Assembly (NCBI GenBank): GCA_016861165.1
Contig: BOKV01000033.1
Span: forward strand, 1 to 33,912
Source: Alphaproteobacteria bacterium
GTDB taxonomy: Bacteria > Pseudomonadota > Alphaproteobacteria > Rhizobiales > Rhizobiaceae
Length of the DNA: 33,912 nt
Direction of reading: 5' to 3'
Shown: in pieces, positions 1-8,072 of the stretch
Position numbering within the stretch: the first letter of the stretch is position 1
Layout of the letters: each line of letters starts with the position of its first letter
Notes under the pieces: model-generated
The model's database searches: none
Told to the model about the DNA's origin: nothing
What the model saw: only the letters and a program-made list of their open reading frames with translations
Position numbers and translations under genes: made by a program

Positions 1-1190
1 TCAATGCATTGATCGCCGTGCTGGCGGCCGAGGGCGAGGACGCGGCCGATGCGGCCAGGGCCGCCGGCAATGGCGGCGCCGCGCCGGCGCCGCAGACCAG
101 GGCGGACAAGCCGGTTGAGGGACCTCCCGCCGAAAAGGCCGCAGCATCGGTTCACGCGACCGGACCAGGCGCGAAGAGCGCGGCAGCGGCCGCCGCGCCG
201 CGGGCGGCCGCCAGCGCCGGTTCCGGTACAAGGGGCGAGAGCGGTGGACGCGTGTTTTCCTCGCCGCTGGCCCGCCGCTTGGCCAAGGAAGCGGGGATCG
301 ATCTCGCCGTGGTCGCCGGCTCCGGCCCGCGCGGGCGCATCATCCGCCGCGACGTCGAGGCGGCGGTCGCGGGCGGCACGGCGAAGGCGCCGGCTGCCGC
401 AGCCGCCGCGCCAGCGCCGAAGCCGGCCGCGCCGCTGGGCATGAGCGATGAACAGGTGCTGAAGCTGTTCGCCGAGGGCTCCTACGAACTCAAAGCCCAC
501 GACAACATGCGCAAGACCATCGCCCGGCGCCTGGTCGAGGCAAAATCGTCAATCCCGCATTTCTACCTGACGGTCGACTGCGAGCTCGACGCACTGCTGT
601 CCCTGCGCCAGCAGTTGAACGACGCAGCGCCGGTCAGGAAGACCGACAAGGGCGAGGTGCCGGCCTACAAGCTGTCGGTCAACGACATGGTGATCAAGGC
701 AATGGCGCTCGCTCTGCAGGTGGTGCCGGAGGCGAACGCCACCTGGACCGAGGCCAACATGGTACTGCACAAGCACTCCGATATCGGCGTGGCCGTGTCG
801 ATCCCGGGTGGGCTGATCACGCCGATCGTGCGCCGCGCCGAGCAGAAATCACTGTCGGCCATCTCCAACGAGATGAAGGATCTCGCCCGCCGCGCCCGCG
901 AGCGCAAGCTCAAGCCCGAGGAGTATCAGGGCGGGTCGACCGCGGTCTCCAATCTCGGCATGTTCGGCGTCAAGGAATTCGCCGCCGTCATCAACCCGCC
1001 GCACGCCACCATCCTGGCCGTCGGCGCCGGCGAGCAGCGCCCGGTGGTGCGCAACGGCGCCGTCCAGATCGCCACGATGATGAGCGTGACGCTTTCGACC
1101 GACCACCGCGCCGTCGACGGGGCGCTCGGTGCGCAACTGCTCGAGGCGTTCAGGGGCTACATCGAGAAGCCGCTCGGCATGCTGGTGTGA
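1..1190 (+). CDS. pdhC: Pyruvate dehydrogenase E2, dihydrolipoamide acetyltransferase (5' end outside window)
   Basis: This is the core of the pyruvate dehydrogenase complex: it transfers the acetyl group from lipoamide to CoA. The reading frame is open from base 3, so the gene is cut by the left edge. The first residues (NALIAVLAAEGED) match the end of an N-terminal lipoyl domain whose lysine lies outside the window. Next come an Ala/Pro-rich linker, a peripheral E1/E3-binding domain (SSPLARRLAKEAGIDL then GSGPRGRI), a second Ala/Pro linker, and the catalytic domain ending with the active-site motif DHRAVDG near base 1100. E3 (lpdA) lies downstream and the lipoate synthase gene follows it. 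The alternative, a 2-oxoglutarate dehydrogenase E2, is less likely because of the lpdA-lipA neighbourhood and the typical pyruvate E2 N-terminal sequence. Confidence 0.95.
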   Translation, partial: NALIAVLAAEGEDAADAARAAGNGGAAPAPQTRADKPVEGPPAEKAAASVHATGPGAKSAAAAAAPRAAASAGSGTRGESGGRVFSSPLARRLAKEAGIDLAVVAGSGPRGRIIRRDVEAAVAGGTAKAPAAAAAAPAPKPAAPLGMSDEQVLKLFAEGSYELKAHDNMRKTIARRLVEAKSSIPHFYLTVDCELDALLSLRQQLNDAAPVRKTDKGEVPAYKLSVNDMVIKAMALALQVVPEANATWTEANMVLHKHSDIGVAVSIPGGLITPIVRRAEQKSLSAISNEMKDLARRARERKLKPEEYQGGSTAVSNLGMFGVKEFAAVINPPHATILAVGAGEQRPVVRNGAVQIATMMSVTLSTDHRAVDGALGAQLLEAFRGYIEKPLGMLV

Positions 1191-1253
1191 TGTCGATGGA
1201 TTTCCCCTGGCCGAACCCCACCTAGGGTAGGGAAGTTTTTTCCGGAGAAGGAC

Positions 1254-1514
1254 ATGGCTGAACCACAAGACATGATCATGCCGATGCTGCGCGAGATGCG
1301 GGCGGAAATCCGCGAAGAGTTCCGCGGTTTCGGATCGGAAATGGACAGGCGCTTTAACAAGGTCGATTCACGGTTGGATGCCATCGAAGCCGGCCGGAAG
1401 AGCTTCCGCCACGCGCTGACGGCCGACACCATGATGTCGAAATTCATCACCGGGGACTTCGAGGAACGGATCGCTCTTGAAAGGCAGGTTGGCGAACTGA
1501 TGAAGCGGAAATAG
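1254..1514 (+). CDS. Small hypothetical protein, predicted coiled coil
   Basis: An 86-residue, strongly charged protein that I do not recognise by function. The first half (EMRAEIREEFRGFGSEMD and onward) has heptad-like spacing of hydrophobic residues among Arg/Glu/Asp, suggesting a helical coiled coil. There is no signal peptide or membrane segment. A good ribosome site (GGAGAAGG, about 1245) precedes the ATG, which supports it as a real gene. It lies 63 bases after pdhC on the same strand and could be cotranscribed with it. A role linked to pyruvate dehydrogenase is only an inference from position. Confidence 0.75.
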   Translation: MAEPQDMIMPMLREMRAEIREEFRGFGSEMDRRFNKVDSRLDAIEAGRKSFRHALTADTMMSKFITGDFEERIALERQVGELMKRK

Positions 1515-1557
1515 CGGCTTCATTGATCGGCGCGCCGGCACGGCCAGGAAGATTGGG

Positions 1558-1797
1558 TCAACCGGGCGGCGGCGCGCCGCCGATGAGCTGGGAGATGGCC
1601 GCGCCGCCGCGGCTCAGGATGACGACGATGGCAAGGGCGAGGACAAGACGGACGATGGCCTTGACCGGTTTGAGCGCCAGCAGCGCCGTGACCGCCGACA
1701 GCACCAGCAGGGCGACCGCCAGCAGGCCCGGCACGCCGACATACCAAGGCAGTTCGAGGATCGTCTCGAACGACAACAGGGAAAGATAGTCGGCCAT
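1558..1797 (-). CDS. Small hypothetical membrane protein (79 aa)
   Basis: Two hydrophobic stretches, about residues 18-42 (PWYVGVPGLLAVALLVLS and on) and 45-63 (KAIVRLVLALAIVVILS), predict a two-helix inner-membrane protein. I do not recognise a family. It is on the minus strand between pdhC and lpdA, so lpdA must be transcribed separately from pdhC or by read-through across an antisense gene. The overlapping plus-strand open frame has low-complexity, arginine-rich content and looks like a shadow. The ribosome site is weak (ACGGG region), so the exact start is uncertain. Confidence 0.65.
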   Translation of the reverse strand: MADYLSLLSFETILELPWYVGVPGLLAVALLVLSAVTALLALKPVKAIVRLVLALAIVVILSRGGAAISQLIGGAPPPG

Positions 1798-1859
1798 TCG
1801 AATCGCCCGTCTACGGGACGAGAATGGACGCGCGCAGGCAAGAACGGAAGGCGACAGTC

Positions 1860-3311
<1,452 letters not shown>

Positions 3312-3335
3312 GACCGGCGCTGGAGGTTGAGCCCG

Positions 3336-3491
3336 ATGGCACCCAGGCACATCGTCACCGCGGTCATATTCGGCGTCGCCATCGGCCTTGGCATGCAGTA
3401 TGTTCTGGGCGGCAACCCGTGGATACACATGGGCATTGCCGTCGTCGGCGCGCTTGCCGGAACCTGGTTCGCCGTCCGCAACAGGGCCTGA
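3336..3491 (+). CDS. Very small membrane protein (51 aa)
   Basis: A 51-residue frame that begins with ATG at 3336, nine bases after a strong GGAGG (3322-3326), and ends with TGA at 3489-3491. The product starts MAPRHIVTAVIFGVAIGLG and has two predicted membrane helices (about residues 6-24 and 31-47) separated by a short turn containing GGNPW. It sits 24 bases after lpdA and 44 bases before a YeaQ-type protein. I do not recognise a family. The ribosome site, hydrophobic pattern and fit between neighbours support it as a real gene. Confidence 0.65.
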   Translation: MAPRHIVTAVIFGVAIGLGMQYVLGGNPWIHMGIAVVGALAGTWFAVRNRA

Positions 3492-3535
3492 ACGGCCGCG
3501 CGGACGCCGGCTTCCGGCGGCCAATGGAGGGAAAA

Positions 3536-3790
3536 ATGGACGCTAAGGGACTGATCGTATTCCTTGTCATCGGCCTTGTCGCCGGCTGGCTGGCCAGCCT
3601 GATTGTCGGCGGGGCGGCCGGGTTGTTGTCCTACCTGATCGCCGGCGTGGTCGGCGCCTTTGTCGGCGGGTTCCTCCTGAACGCGCTCAACCTGAAGATC
3701 GGCACCGGCAACGCCATCGTCAACCAGATCATCACCTCGGCCATCGGCGCCATCGTCGTGCTGATCATCGCGCGGCTGATCATCGGCTGA
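3536..3790 (+). CDS. GlsB/YeaQ/YmgE-type (transglycosylase-associated) membrane protein
   Basis: An 84-residue inner-membrane protein of the family named after E. coli YeaQ/YmgE and GlsB. The start at 3536 follows GGAGGG; the same frame is open further upstream but that stretch is arginine-rich and unlike a protein N-terminus. Three hydrophobic segments are visible (LIVFLVIGLVAGWLASLIVGG, then AGVVGAFVGGFLL, then a C-terminal Ile-rich helix). The glycine-spaced GLVAGWLASLIVGG and VVGAFVGGF motifs are family hallmarks. In other bacteria members are linked to general stress; the biochemical function is not established. It is followed by a second, related gene. Confidence 0.85.
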   Translation: MDAKGLIVFLVIGLVAGWLASLIVGGAAGLLSYLIAGVVGAFVGGFLLNALNLKIGTGNAIVNQIITSAIGAIVVLIIARLIIG

Positions 3791-3821
3791 CCGCGGCGCC
3801 GGCGGCCGGTCAGGAGGACGG

Positions 3822-4172
3822 ATGCACGAACCCTTCGGCTTCATGGCCATGCCGGGCGTTGGCTTCATCGGCATGCTCGTCATTGGCGCGCTCGCCGGCT
3901 GGCTGGCCGAGCGCGCCATGAATCGCGACCACGGGCTGCTCACCAACATTCTGGTCGGCATCGCAGGCTCGTTTGTCGGCGGCACGCTGGCCGGCATTCT
4001 TGGCGTCCGCTTCTACGGCTTCGTCGGCAACCTCGTGGTGGCGACGCTCGGCGCCATCCTGATCCTGTGGCTGTTCGGCCGCAGCGAGCCGGGCAATCGT
4101 CCGGGCGGTGGCGGCGGGCAGGGGCCGGGCGGCCCCTTCCATGCCGGCCGGCCTGACGAACGGAGCGACTGA
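3822..4172 (+). CDS. Second GlsB/YeaQ/YmgE-type membrane protein with Gly-rich tail
   Basis: A 116-residue paralogue-like neighbour of the preceding gene. ATG at 3822 follows AGGAGG. Hydrophobic segments lie at about residues 13-29, 40-61 and 67-86, with the family pattern IGALAGWLAERAM and LVGIAGSFVGGTLAGILG. After the last helix comes an unusual Gly/Pro-rich hydrophilic tail (residues 90-116), which the other copy lacks. It ends 12 bases before lipA, so the tiny membrane genes and lipA may form one transcript. Function is unknown; a stress or envelope role is only inferred from the family. Confidence 0.85.
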   Translation: MHEPFGFMAMPGVGFIGMLVIGALAGWLAERAMNRDHGLLTNILVGIAGSFVGGTLAGILGVRFYGFVGNLVVATLGAILILWLFGRSEPGNRPGGGGGQGPGGPFHAGRPDERSD

Positions 4173-4184
4173 AGGCAGACATCC

Positions 4185-5138
4185 ATGGTCACCGTCCTCG
4201 ACACCACGCCCCGGCCGCGCCACCCGGAGAAGGCGCACCGGCCCGACAGCGAAGTCAGGCGCAAGCCGGGCTGGATCAGGGTGCGGGCGCCCGCGTCGCC
4301 CGTCTACGAGGAGACGCGCCGCATCGTGCGCGACAACGGTCTCGTCACGGTCTGCGAGGAGGCGGGCTGCCCCAACATCGGCGAGTGCTGGTCGAAGCGC
4401 CACGCCACCATGATGATCATGGGCGACACCTGCACGCGCGCCTGCGCCTTCTGCAACGTGCGTACCGGCCTGCCCGGTCCGCTCGATCCGGGCGAGCCGG
4501 ACAAGGTCGCCGACGCCGTCGCCCGCCTCGGGCTGGAGCACGTCGTCATCACCTCGGTCGACCGCGACGACCTGGCCGACGGCGGCGCCGGCCATTTCGT
4601 CGCCACGATCGCCGCCATCCGCGCCCGGGCGCCAGCCACCACGATCGAGGTGCTGACGCCGGACTTCCTGCGCAAGCCGGGCGCGCTCGAACAGGTGGCG
4701 GCGGCCAAGCCCGACGTATTCAATCACAATCTGGAGACGGTGCCGTCGAACTATCTGACGGTGCGCCCCGGCGCGCGCTATTTCCACTCGGTGCGGCTGC
4801 TGCAGCGGGTCAAGGAGCTCGACCCGGCGATGTTCACCAAGTCCGGCATCATGGTCGGCCTCGGCGAGACCCGCAACGAGGTGGTGCAGCTCATGGATGA
4901 TCTGCGCACCGCCGACGTCGATTTCCTGACCATCGGCCAGTACCTTCAGCCGACGCGAAAGCACCATCCGGTGATGGGCTTTGTCACGCCCGACGAGTTC
5001 AAGTCGTATGAGACCATCGCCTATGCCAAGGGCTTCCTGCTGGTCTCGTCGAGCCCGCTGACGCGCTCTTCCCACCATGCCGGCGAGGATTTCGCGCGGC
5101 TGCGGGCCGCTCGCCAGGCCAGGCTCGCCGCCGCCTGA
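4185..5138 (+). CDS. lipA: Lipoyl synthase
   Basis: A radical S-adenosylmethionine enzyme that inserts two sulfur atoms into octanoyl groups on lipoyl domains, including that of the E2 encoded upstream. At 317 residues it is full length. The auxiliary iron-sulfur cluster cysteines are C57, C62 and C68 ([13 protein letters not shown]) and the radical-SAM cluster cysteines are C83, C87 and C90 (CTRACAFC). The C-terminal [10 protein letters not shown] carries the serine that ligates the auxiliary cluster in this family. The start is preceded by GAAGG. The close placement with pdhC and lpdA makes functional sense. Confidence 0.97.
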   Translation: MVTVLDTTPRPRHPEKAHRPDSEVRRKPGWIRVRAPASPVYEETRRIVRDNGLVTVCEEAGCPNIGECWSKRHATMMIMGDTCTRACAFCNVRTGLPGPLDPGEPDKVADAVARLGLEHVVITSVDRDDLADGGAGHFVATIAAIRARAPATTIEVLTPDFLRKPGALEQVAAAKPDVFNHNLETVPSNYLTVRPGARYFHSVRLLQRVKELDPAMFTKSGIMVGLGETRNEVVQLMDDLRTADVDFLTIGQYLQPTRKHHPVMGFVTPDEFKSYETIAYAKGFLLVSSSPLTRSSHHAGEDFARLRAARQARLAAA

Positions 5139-5152
5139 GAAGCTACCGCGCC

Positions 5153-5611
5153 TTGCCAAGCTTCAGTCGCCGACACCCGGTCGCCTACAGCGCCGAGCAG
5201 ATGTTCGACCTGGTCGCCGACATCGAGAAATATCCCGAATTCGTGCCGCTGTGCGAGCACCTCACCGTGCGCTCGCGCCGCGAGAAGGACGGCCGCCAGC
5301 TTGTCGTCGCCTCAATGGGCGTCGGCTACAGGAAGATCAGGGAGACCTTCACCACGCAGGTGCTGCTCAACCGCGGCGAACTGAAGATCGATGTCAAATA
5401 TCTCGACGGTCCGTTCAAATGGCTCGACAATCGCTGGCGCTTCGAGCCGACCGGCCCGGCCAGCTGCGACGTGCATTTCTTCATCGACTACGAGTTTTCT
5501 AGCCGGATGCTGGCCGTGGTGATGGGGGCGATGTTCGACGCCGCCTTCCGACGTTTCACGGCCGCCTTCGAGGAGCGGGCCAGGGTGGTCTACGGCCTGC
5601 CCACGGCCTGA
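5153..5611 (+). CDS. COQ10/RatA-like START-domain protein (ubiquinone-binding type)
   Basis: A 152-residue single-domain protein of the polyketide cyclase/START fold, close to mitochondrial Coq10, which binds ubiquinone. The motif LVADIEKYPEFVPLCE (about residues 20-35) is diagnostic; FEPTGPASCDVHFFIDYEF continues the beta sheet and a C-terminal helix follows. The family normally begins MPxFS, and here that matches a TTG codon at 5153 with GAGAAG upstream, so TTG is the likely start. It is 14 bases after lipA and ends just before a terminator, so it is the last gene of the pdh/lip transcript. Bacterial members have also been annotated as RatA toxin, which I consider less informative here. Confidence 0.88.
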   Translation: MPSFSRRHPVAYSAEQMFDLVADIEKYPEFVPLCEHLTVRSRREKDGRQLVVASMGVGYRKIRETFTTQVLLNRGELKIDVKYLDGPFKWLDNRWRFEPTGPASCDVHFFIDYEFSSRMLAVVMGAMFDAAFRRFTAAFEERARVVYGLPTA

Positions 5612-5625
5612 GCGCGAAAAAAGAA

Positions 5626-5647
5626 GGCCCGGCGTGAAGGCCGGGCC
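5626..5647 (+). terminator. Intrinsic terminator after the lipA/COQ10-like genes
   Basis: An 8-base perfect stem, GGCCCGGC (5626-5633) with GCCGGGCC (5640-5647), and a 6-base loop. It is followed by ATTTCCTTTT and preceded by an A-run, so it could work in both directions. It lies 15 bases after the stop of the COQ10-like gene. Confidence 0.8.
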
Positions 5648-5768
5648 ATTTCCTTTTAGGGAGGTCAGGAACGGGGTGGTTCAGGTCCCGTTGCACCCGA
5701 TATAGGAAGTCGTGCGCCGATGTGAAGTGACTTTCGTCACACCTGCCTCCGGGCCGGGCAAAAAGATA

Positions 5769-5788
5769 GGCGGGCCATCGGGCCCGCC
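5769..5788 (-). terminator. Intrinsic terminator of the minus-strand secreted-protein gene
   Basis: A perfect stem GGCGGGCC (5769-5776) with GGCCCGCC (5781-5788) and a 4-base loop. Read on the minus strand it is followed by TATCTTTTTG, a classical U-tract. It lies 28 bases after the stop of the gene ending at 5817. Confidence 0.8.
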
Positions 5789-5816
5789 CCCTCGAACGGC
5801 GCGGCCGGAGCGCAGC

Positions 5817-6101
5817 TCAGCAATAATACTGCACGTCGCGCCAGAGCCAGCCGGCATAGGGATCGTAGTACTTTTCCTTCCGGTAGCAGACTCTCGGCTG
5901 CACGTAGACCGGCGCCGGAGTCACAACATAGCCGGGTCCCGGCGGCGCGGCGACATAGGGACGGGCGAGCAGCGTGCCGATGGCGACGCCGGCGACGAAA
6001 TGGCCCCACTGATGGGTCGCGTGGGCGGATGTCGCGAGGCTGCTGGCAACCAGCGCGGCGGCGCCGGCGGCAGCGGCGAACTTGACGATCGTTGAACGCA
6101 T
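5817..6101 (-). CDS. Small secreted hypothetical protein (94 aa)
   Basis: An exported protein of unknown function. Residues 1-28 form a clear signal peptide (MRSTIVKFAAAAGAAALVAS, cleavage probably after SAHA). The mature part is about 66 residues, rich in Pro, Tyr and Val (PPGPGYVVTPAPVYVQP), with a Tyr/Cys-rich end (RVCYRKEKYYDPYAGWLW) and a cysteine as its very last residue. The two cysteines could form a disulfide. The ATG at 6101 is preceded on the minus strand by AAGGAGAG, which decides the start over the longer open frame. It has its own terminator and appears monocistronic. Similar short secreted proteins are common in rhizobia, but I cannot name a family. Confidence 0.8.
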   Translation of the reverse strand: MRSTIVKFAAAAGAAALVASSLATSAHATHQWGHFVAGVAIGTLLARPYVAAPPGPGYVVTPAPVYVQPRVCYRKEKYYDPYAGWLWRDVQYYC

Positions 6102-6225
6102 GCTGATCTCTCCTTCAGGCTCGGCGCCACCTCGGGCGAATCGAGCCATTCACACCACATGGGCCCCTTAATTGTTGTTTAGAGCATATTTCCCCGCTGA
6201 TGGGAACGTGATTCATCCTTCCTGG

Positions 6226-6729
6226 TTACCGGCCGCGCGCCGCCGACAGCAGCAGTTCGAGTGCGGCGCGGGCTGTCTCGTCGCGGATGAAGCCGCGGCC
6301 CCGGTCGGCGAAGACGTGCCGGTGGCAAGCTGGCGCGCCGTCGCCGCGCCGGGCGAGGGCAACAAAGACCAGCCCGACCGGCTTCTGCACACTGCCGCCG
6401 CCCGGTCCGGCGATACCTGTCACGGCGACGGCGATGTCGGCGCGCGAACGGGCGAGCGCGCCCTCGGCCATGGTGCGCACGACCTCGGCCGAAACGGCGC
6501 CATGGCGGGCGATGAGATCGGCCGGCACGCCGAGCAGTTCGTTCTTGGCCTCGTTGGAATAGGTGACGAAGCCGCGCTCGAACACGTCGGAGGAGCCGGC
6601 GATCGAGGTCAGCAGTGCCGCGATCAGCCCGCCCGTGCACGATTCGGCGGTCGCCACCTTGAGCCCGGCGGCGCGGCAGGCCGCCAGAACCTCGTCCGCC
6701 AGCGGGCCGAGCGCCGGATCAGGCCGCAT
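6226..6729 (-). CDS. cinA: CinA C-terminal-domain protein, nicotinamide-nucleotide amidase
   Basis: A 167-residue, single-domain CinA (PncC type) that in characterised members deamidates nicotinamide mononucleotide in pyridine-nucleotide salvage. Family motifs are TAESCTGGLIAALLTSIAGS, VTYSNEAK and VTGIAGPGGG followed by KPVGLVFVAL. The molybdopterin-binding-like N-terminal half of long CinA proteins is absent, as is usual in rhizobia. The start at 6729 overlaps the end of ispDF by 11 bases, so the two genes are translationally close and in one minus-strand operon. The longer open frame upstream is arginine-rich and lies inside ispDF. Confidence 0.92.
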   Translation of the reverse strand: MRPDPALGPLADEVLAACRAAGLKVATAESCTGGLIAALLTSIAGSSDVFERGFVTYSNEAKNELLGVPADLIARHGAVSAEVVRTMAEGALARSRADIAVAVTGIAGPGGGSVQKPVGLVFVALARRGDGAPACHRHVFADRGRGFIRDETARAALELLLSAARGR

Positions 6730-7927
6730 CGCCGGGACCTTGCGCGCGTCCGGCTGCGAACATCGCCGTTGCCGTCGCCAGCGCCGCGATGCCTTCGCCA
6801 CGGCCGACGAAGCCGAGCCCCTCATTGGTGGTCGCCTTCACGGATACGCGGGAAGCGTCGATACCGACGATCGCGGCGATGCGGTCGCGCATCGCCTGGC
6901 GATGCGGGCCGATCTTCGGCGCCTCGCAGACCAGCGTCACGTCGAGATGGTTGATGGCTCCGCCGGCGGCGCGCACCAGCGCGCAGGCGTGCGCCAGGAA
7001 CCGGTCCGACGCCGCACCGCGCCATCGCGGGTCGCTCGGCGGGAAGTGGCCGCCGATGTCGCCGGCGCCGATGGTGCCGAGGACAGCGTCGGTGAGCGCG
7101 TGCAGGCCGACATCGGCATCGGAATGGCCGTCGAGGCCGCGGTCATGGGCGATGCGCAGGCCGCACAGCATGACGTGGTCGCCCTCGGCCAGCCGGTGGA
7201 CATCATAGCCGCTGCCGGTGCGGTAGTCGGCCGGCTGCGGGACCGCGCCGACACGCTGCCGCGCCAATTCCAGGTCCTGGGCCGTGGTGATCTTCATGTT
7301 GTCTCCATGCGACGGCACGATGCGGACGGCGAGACCGGCCGCCTCGGCCACCGCCGCATCGTCGGTGAGGCCGCCGACGCCGCGGCGCTTCGCCTGTTCG
7401 TGCGCGGCCAGGATGTCGGCGAAGCGGAAGCCCTGCGGCGTCTGCACGGCGAACAGGCCGGCGCGCGGCACCGTCTCATGCACCAGTCCGTCGCCGTCGC
7501 AACGTTTCAAGGTGTCGGCGACGGCCGCGCCGGGAACGGCGCCGCGACCCGGCCCGACCGCCGCCAGCACCGTCGTGATCAGGTCGGGGGTGACGAACGG
7601 ACGCGCCGCGTCGTGGATGAGCACCCGTTCGGGGGCGCGTTCGACCAGGGCCGCCAGCCCGTTGGCCACGCTCTGCTGGCGCGTGGCGCCGCCAGTTGCC
7701 GGTTCGAGCAGCTTGGGATGGGGCGCCACCGCCGCCTCGTAGCGGCTCCGGTCGTGGGCATGAATGACGGCGATGACATGTTCGACTTGGCCGTGGGCGA
7801 GAAACGGGGCGATGGCGCGGGCCAGCACCGTCCTGCCGCCGAGGTCGCGATACTGCTTGGGCCCGCCGCCATCGGCCAGGCGTTCGCCGCGTCCCGCCGC
7901 AACGATGATTGCCGCCACGCCAGCCAT
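6719..7927 (-). CDS. ispDF: Bifunctional IspD/IspF (MEP isoprenoid pathway)
   Basis: A fused enzyme of non-mevalonate isoprenoid synthesis: the IspD half makes CDP-methylerythritol and the IspF half cyclises the later intermediate to MEcPP. The 402 residues split at about 235-240. IspD motifs are IIVAAGRGERLADGGGPKQY near the N-terminus and HDAARPFVT around residue 105. IspF motifs are GYDVHRL, DGHSDADVGLHALTDA (metal ligands), DIGGHFPPSDP and KATTNEGLGFVGRGEGIAAL. The fusion is characteristic of alphaproteobacteria. It is divergent from dusB, with a plausible promoter in between, and precedes cinA. Confidence 0.97.
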   Translation of the reverse strand: MAGVAAIIVAAGRGERLADGGGPKQYRDLGGRTVLARAIAPFLAHGQVEHVIAVIHAHDRSRYEAAVAPHPKLLEPATGGATRQQSVANGLAALVERAPERVLIHDAARPFVTPDLITTVLAAVGPGRGAVPGAAVADTLKRCDGDGLVHETVPRAGLFAVQTPQGFRFADILAAHEQAKRRGVGGLTDDAAVAEAAGLAVRIVPSHGDNMKITTAQDLELARQRVGAVPQPADYRTGSGYDVHRLAEGDHVMLCGLRIAHDRGLDGHSDADVGLHALTDAVLGTIGAGDIGGHFPPSDPRWRGAASDRFLAHACALVRAAGGAINHLDVTLVCEAPKIGPHRQAMRDRIAAIVGIDASRVSVKATTNEGLGFVGRGEGIAALATATAMFAAGRAQGPGDAA

Positions 7928-7959
7928 GCAGGGCCTTTCGGTTTGTCGATGCCGGCTGT

Positions 7960-7987
7960 AGTAGACACCGCGCCCGGCCTAAATCAA
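7960..7987 (-). promoter_or_regulatory. Candidate sigma-70-type promoter for ispDF-cinA
   Basis: Read on the minus strand, TTGATT (complement of 7982-7987) and TCTACT (complement of 7960-7965) are separated by 16 bases, each matching four of six consensus positions. The predicted start of transcription is about 25 bases before the ispDF ATG. This is based on inspection only. Confidence 0.45.
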
Positions 7988-8003
7988 CACGCGCGGCGCA
8001 CCC

Positions 8004-8032
8004 TTGTGCAGTGCAAAAATTTTGGCTAGTTT
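8004..8032 (+). promoter_or_regulatory. Candidate promoter for the dusB-ntrB-ntrC operon
   Basis: TTGTGC (8004-8009) and TAGTTT (8027-8032) are 17 bases apart. Each matches only three of six consensus positions, as would fit a weak or repressed promoter. It would give a leader of about 34 bases before the dusB ATG at 8073. The AT-rich palindromes described separately overlap or flank it. Confidence 0.35.
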
Positions 8033-8063
8033 GCAGGCAGGATCGATTTTGCATAAATTTTGC
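8013..8063. promoter_or_regulatory. Paired AT-rich palindromes upstream of dusB, candidate operators
   Basis: Two similar 13-base elements, GCAAAAATTTTGG (8013-8025) and GCATAAATTTTGC (8051-8063), agree at 11 of 13 positions and lie 38 bases apart. The first contains the perfect palindrome CAAAAATTTTG. They stand out in GC-rich surroundings. The first sits between the putative -35 and -10 and the second between the predicted transcription start and the ATG, a layout expected for repression. Autorepression of the orf1/dusB-ntrBC operon by NtrC is known in Rhizobium; that these elements are the NtrC sites is inference. Confidence 0.45.
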
Positions 8064-8072
8064 GCAACCGCG

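Noticed and set aside
5721..5741. Nested inverted repeat (TGTGA, GTGAC, GTCAC, TCACA) suggestive of a CRP/FNR site or small RNA
   Set aside because: The TGTGA and TCACA arms are 11 bases apart instead of 6, and the site lies between two convergent gene ends with no promoter to control and no plus-strand terminator for a small RNA.
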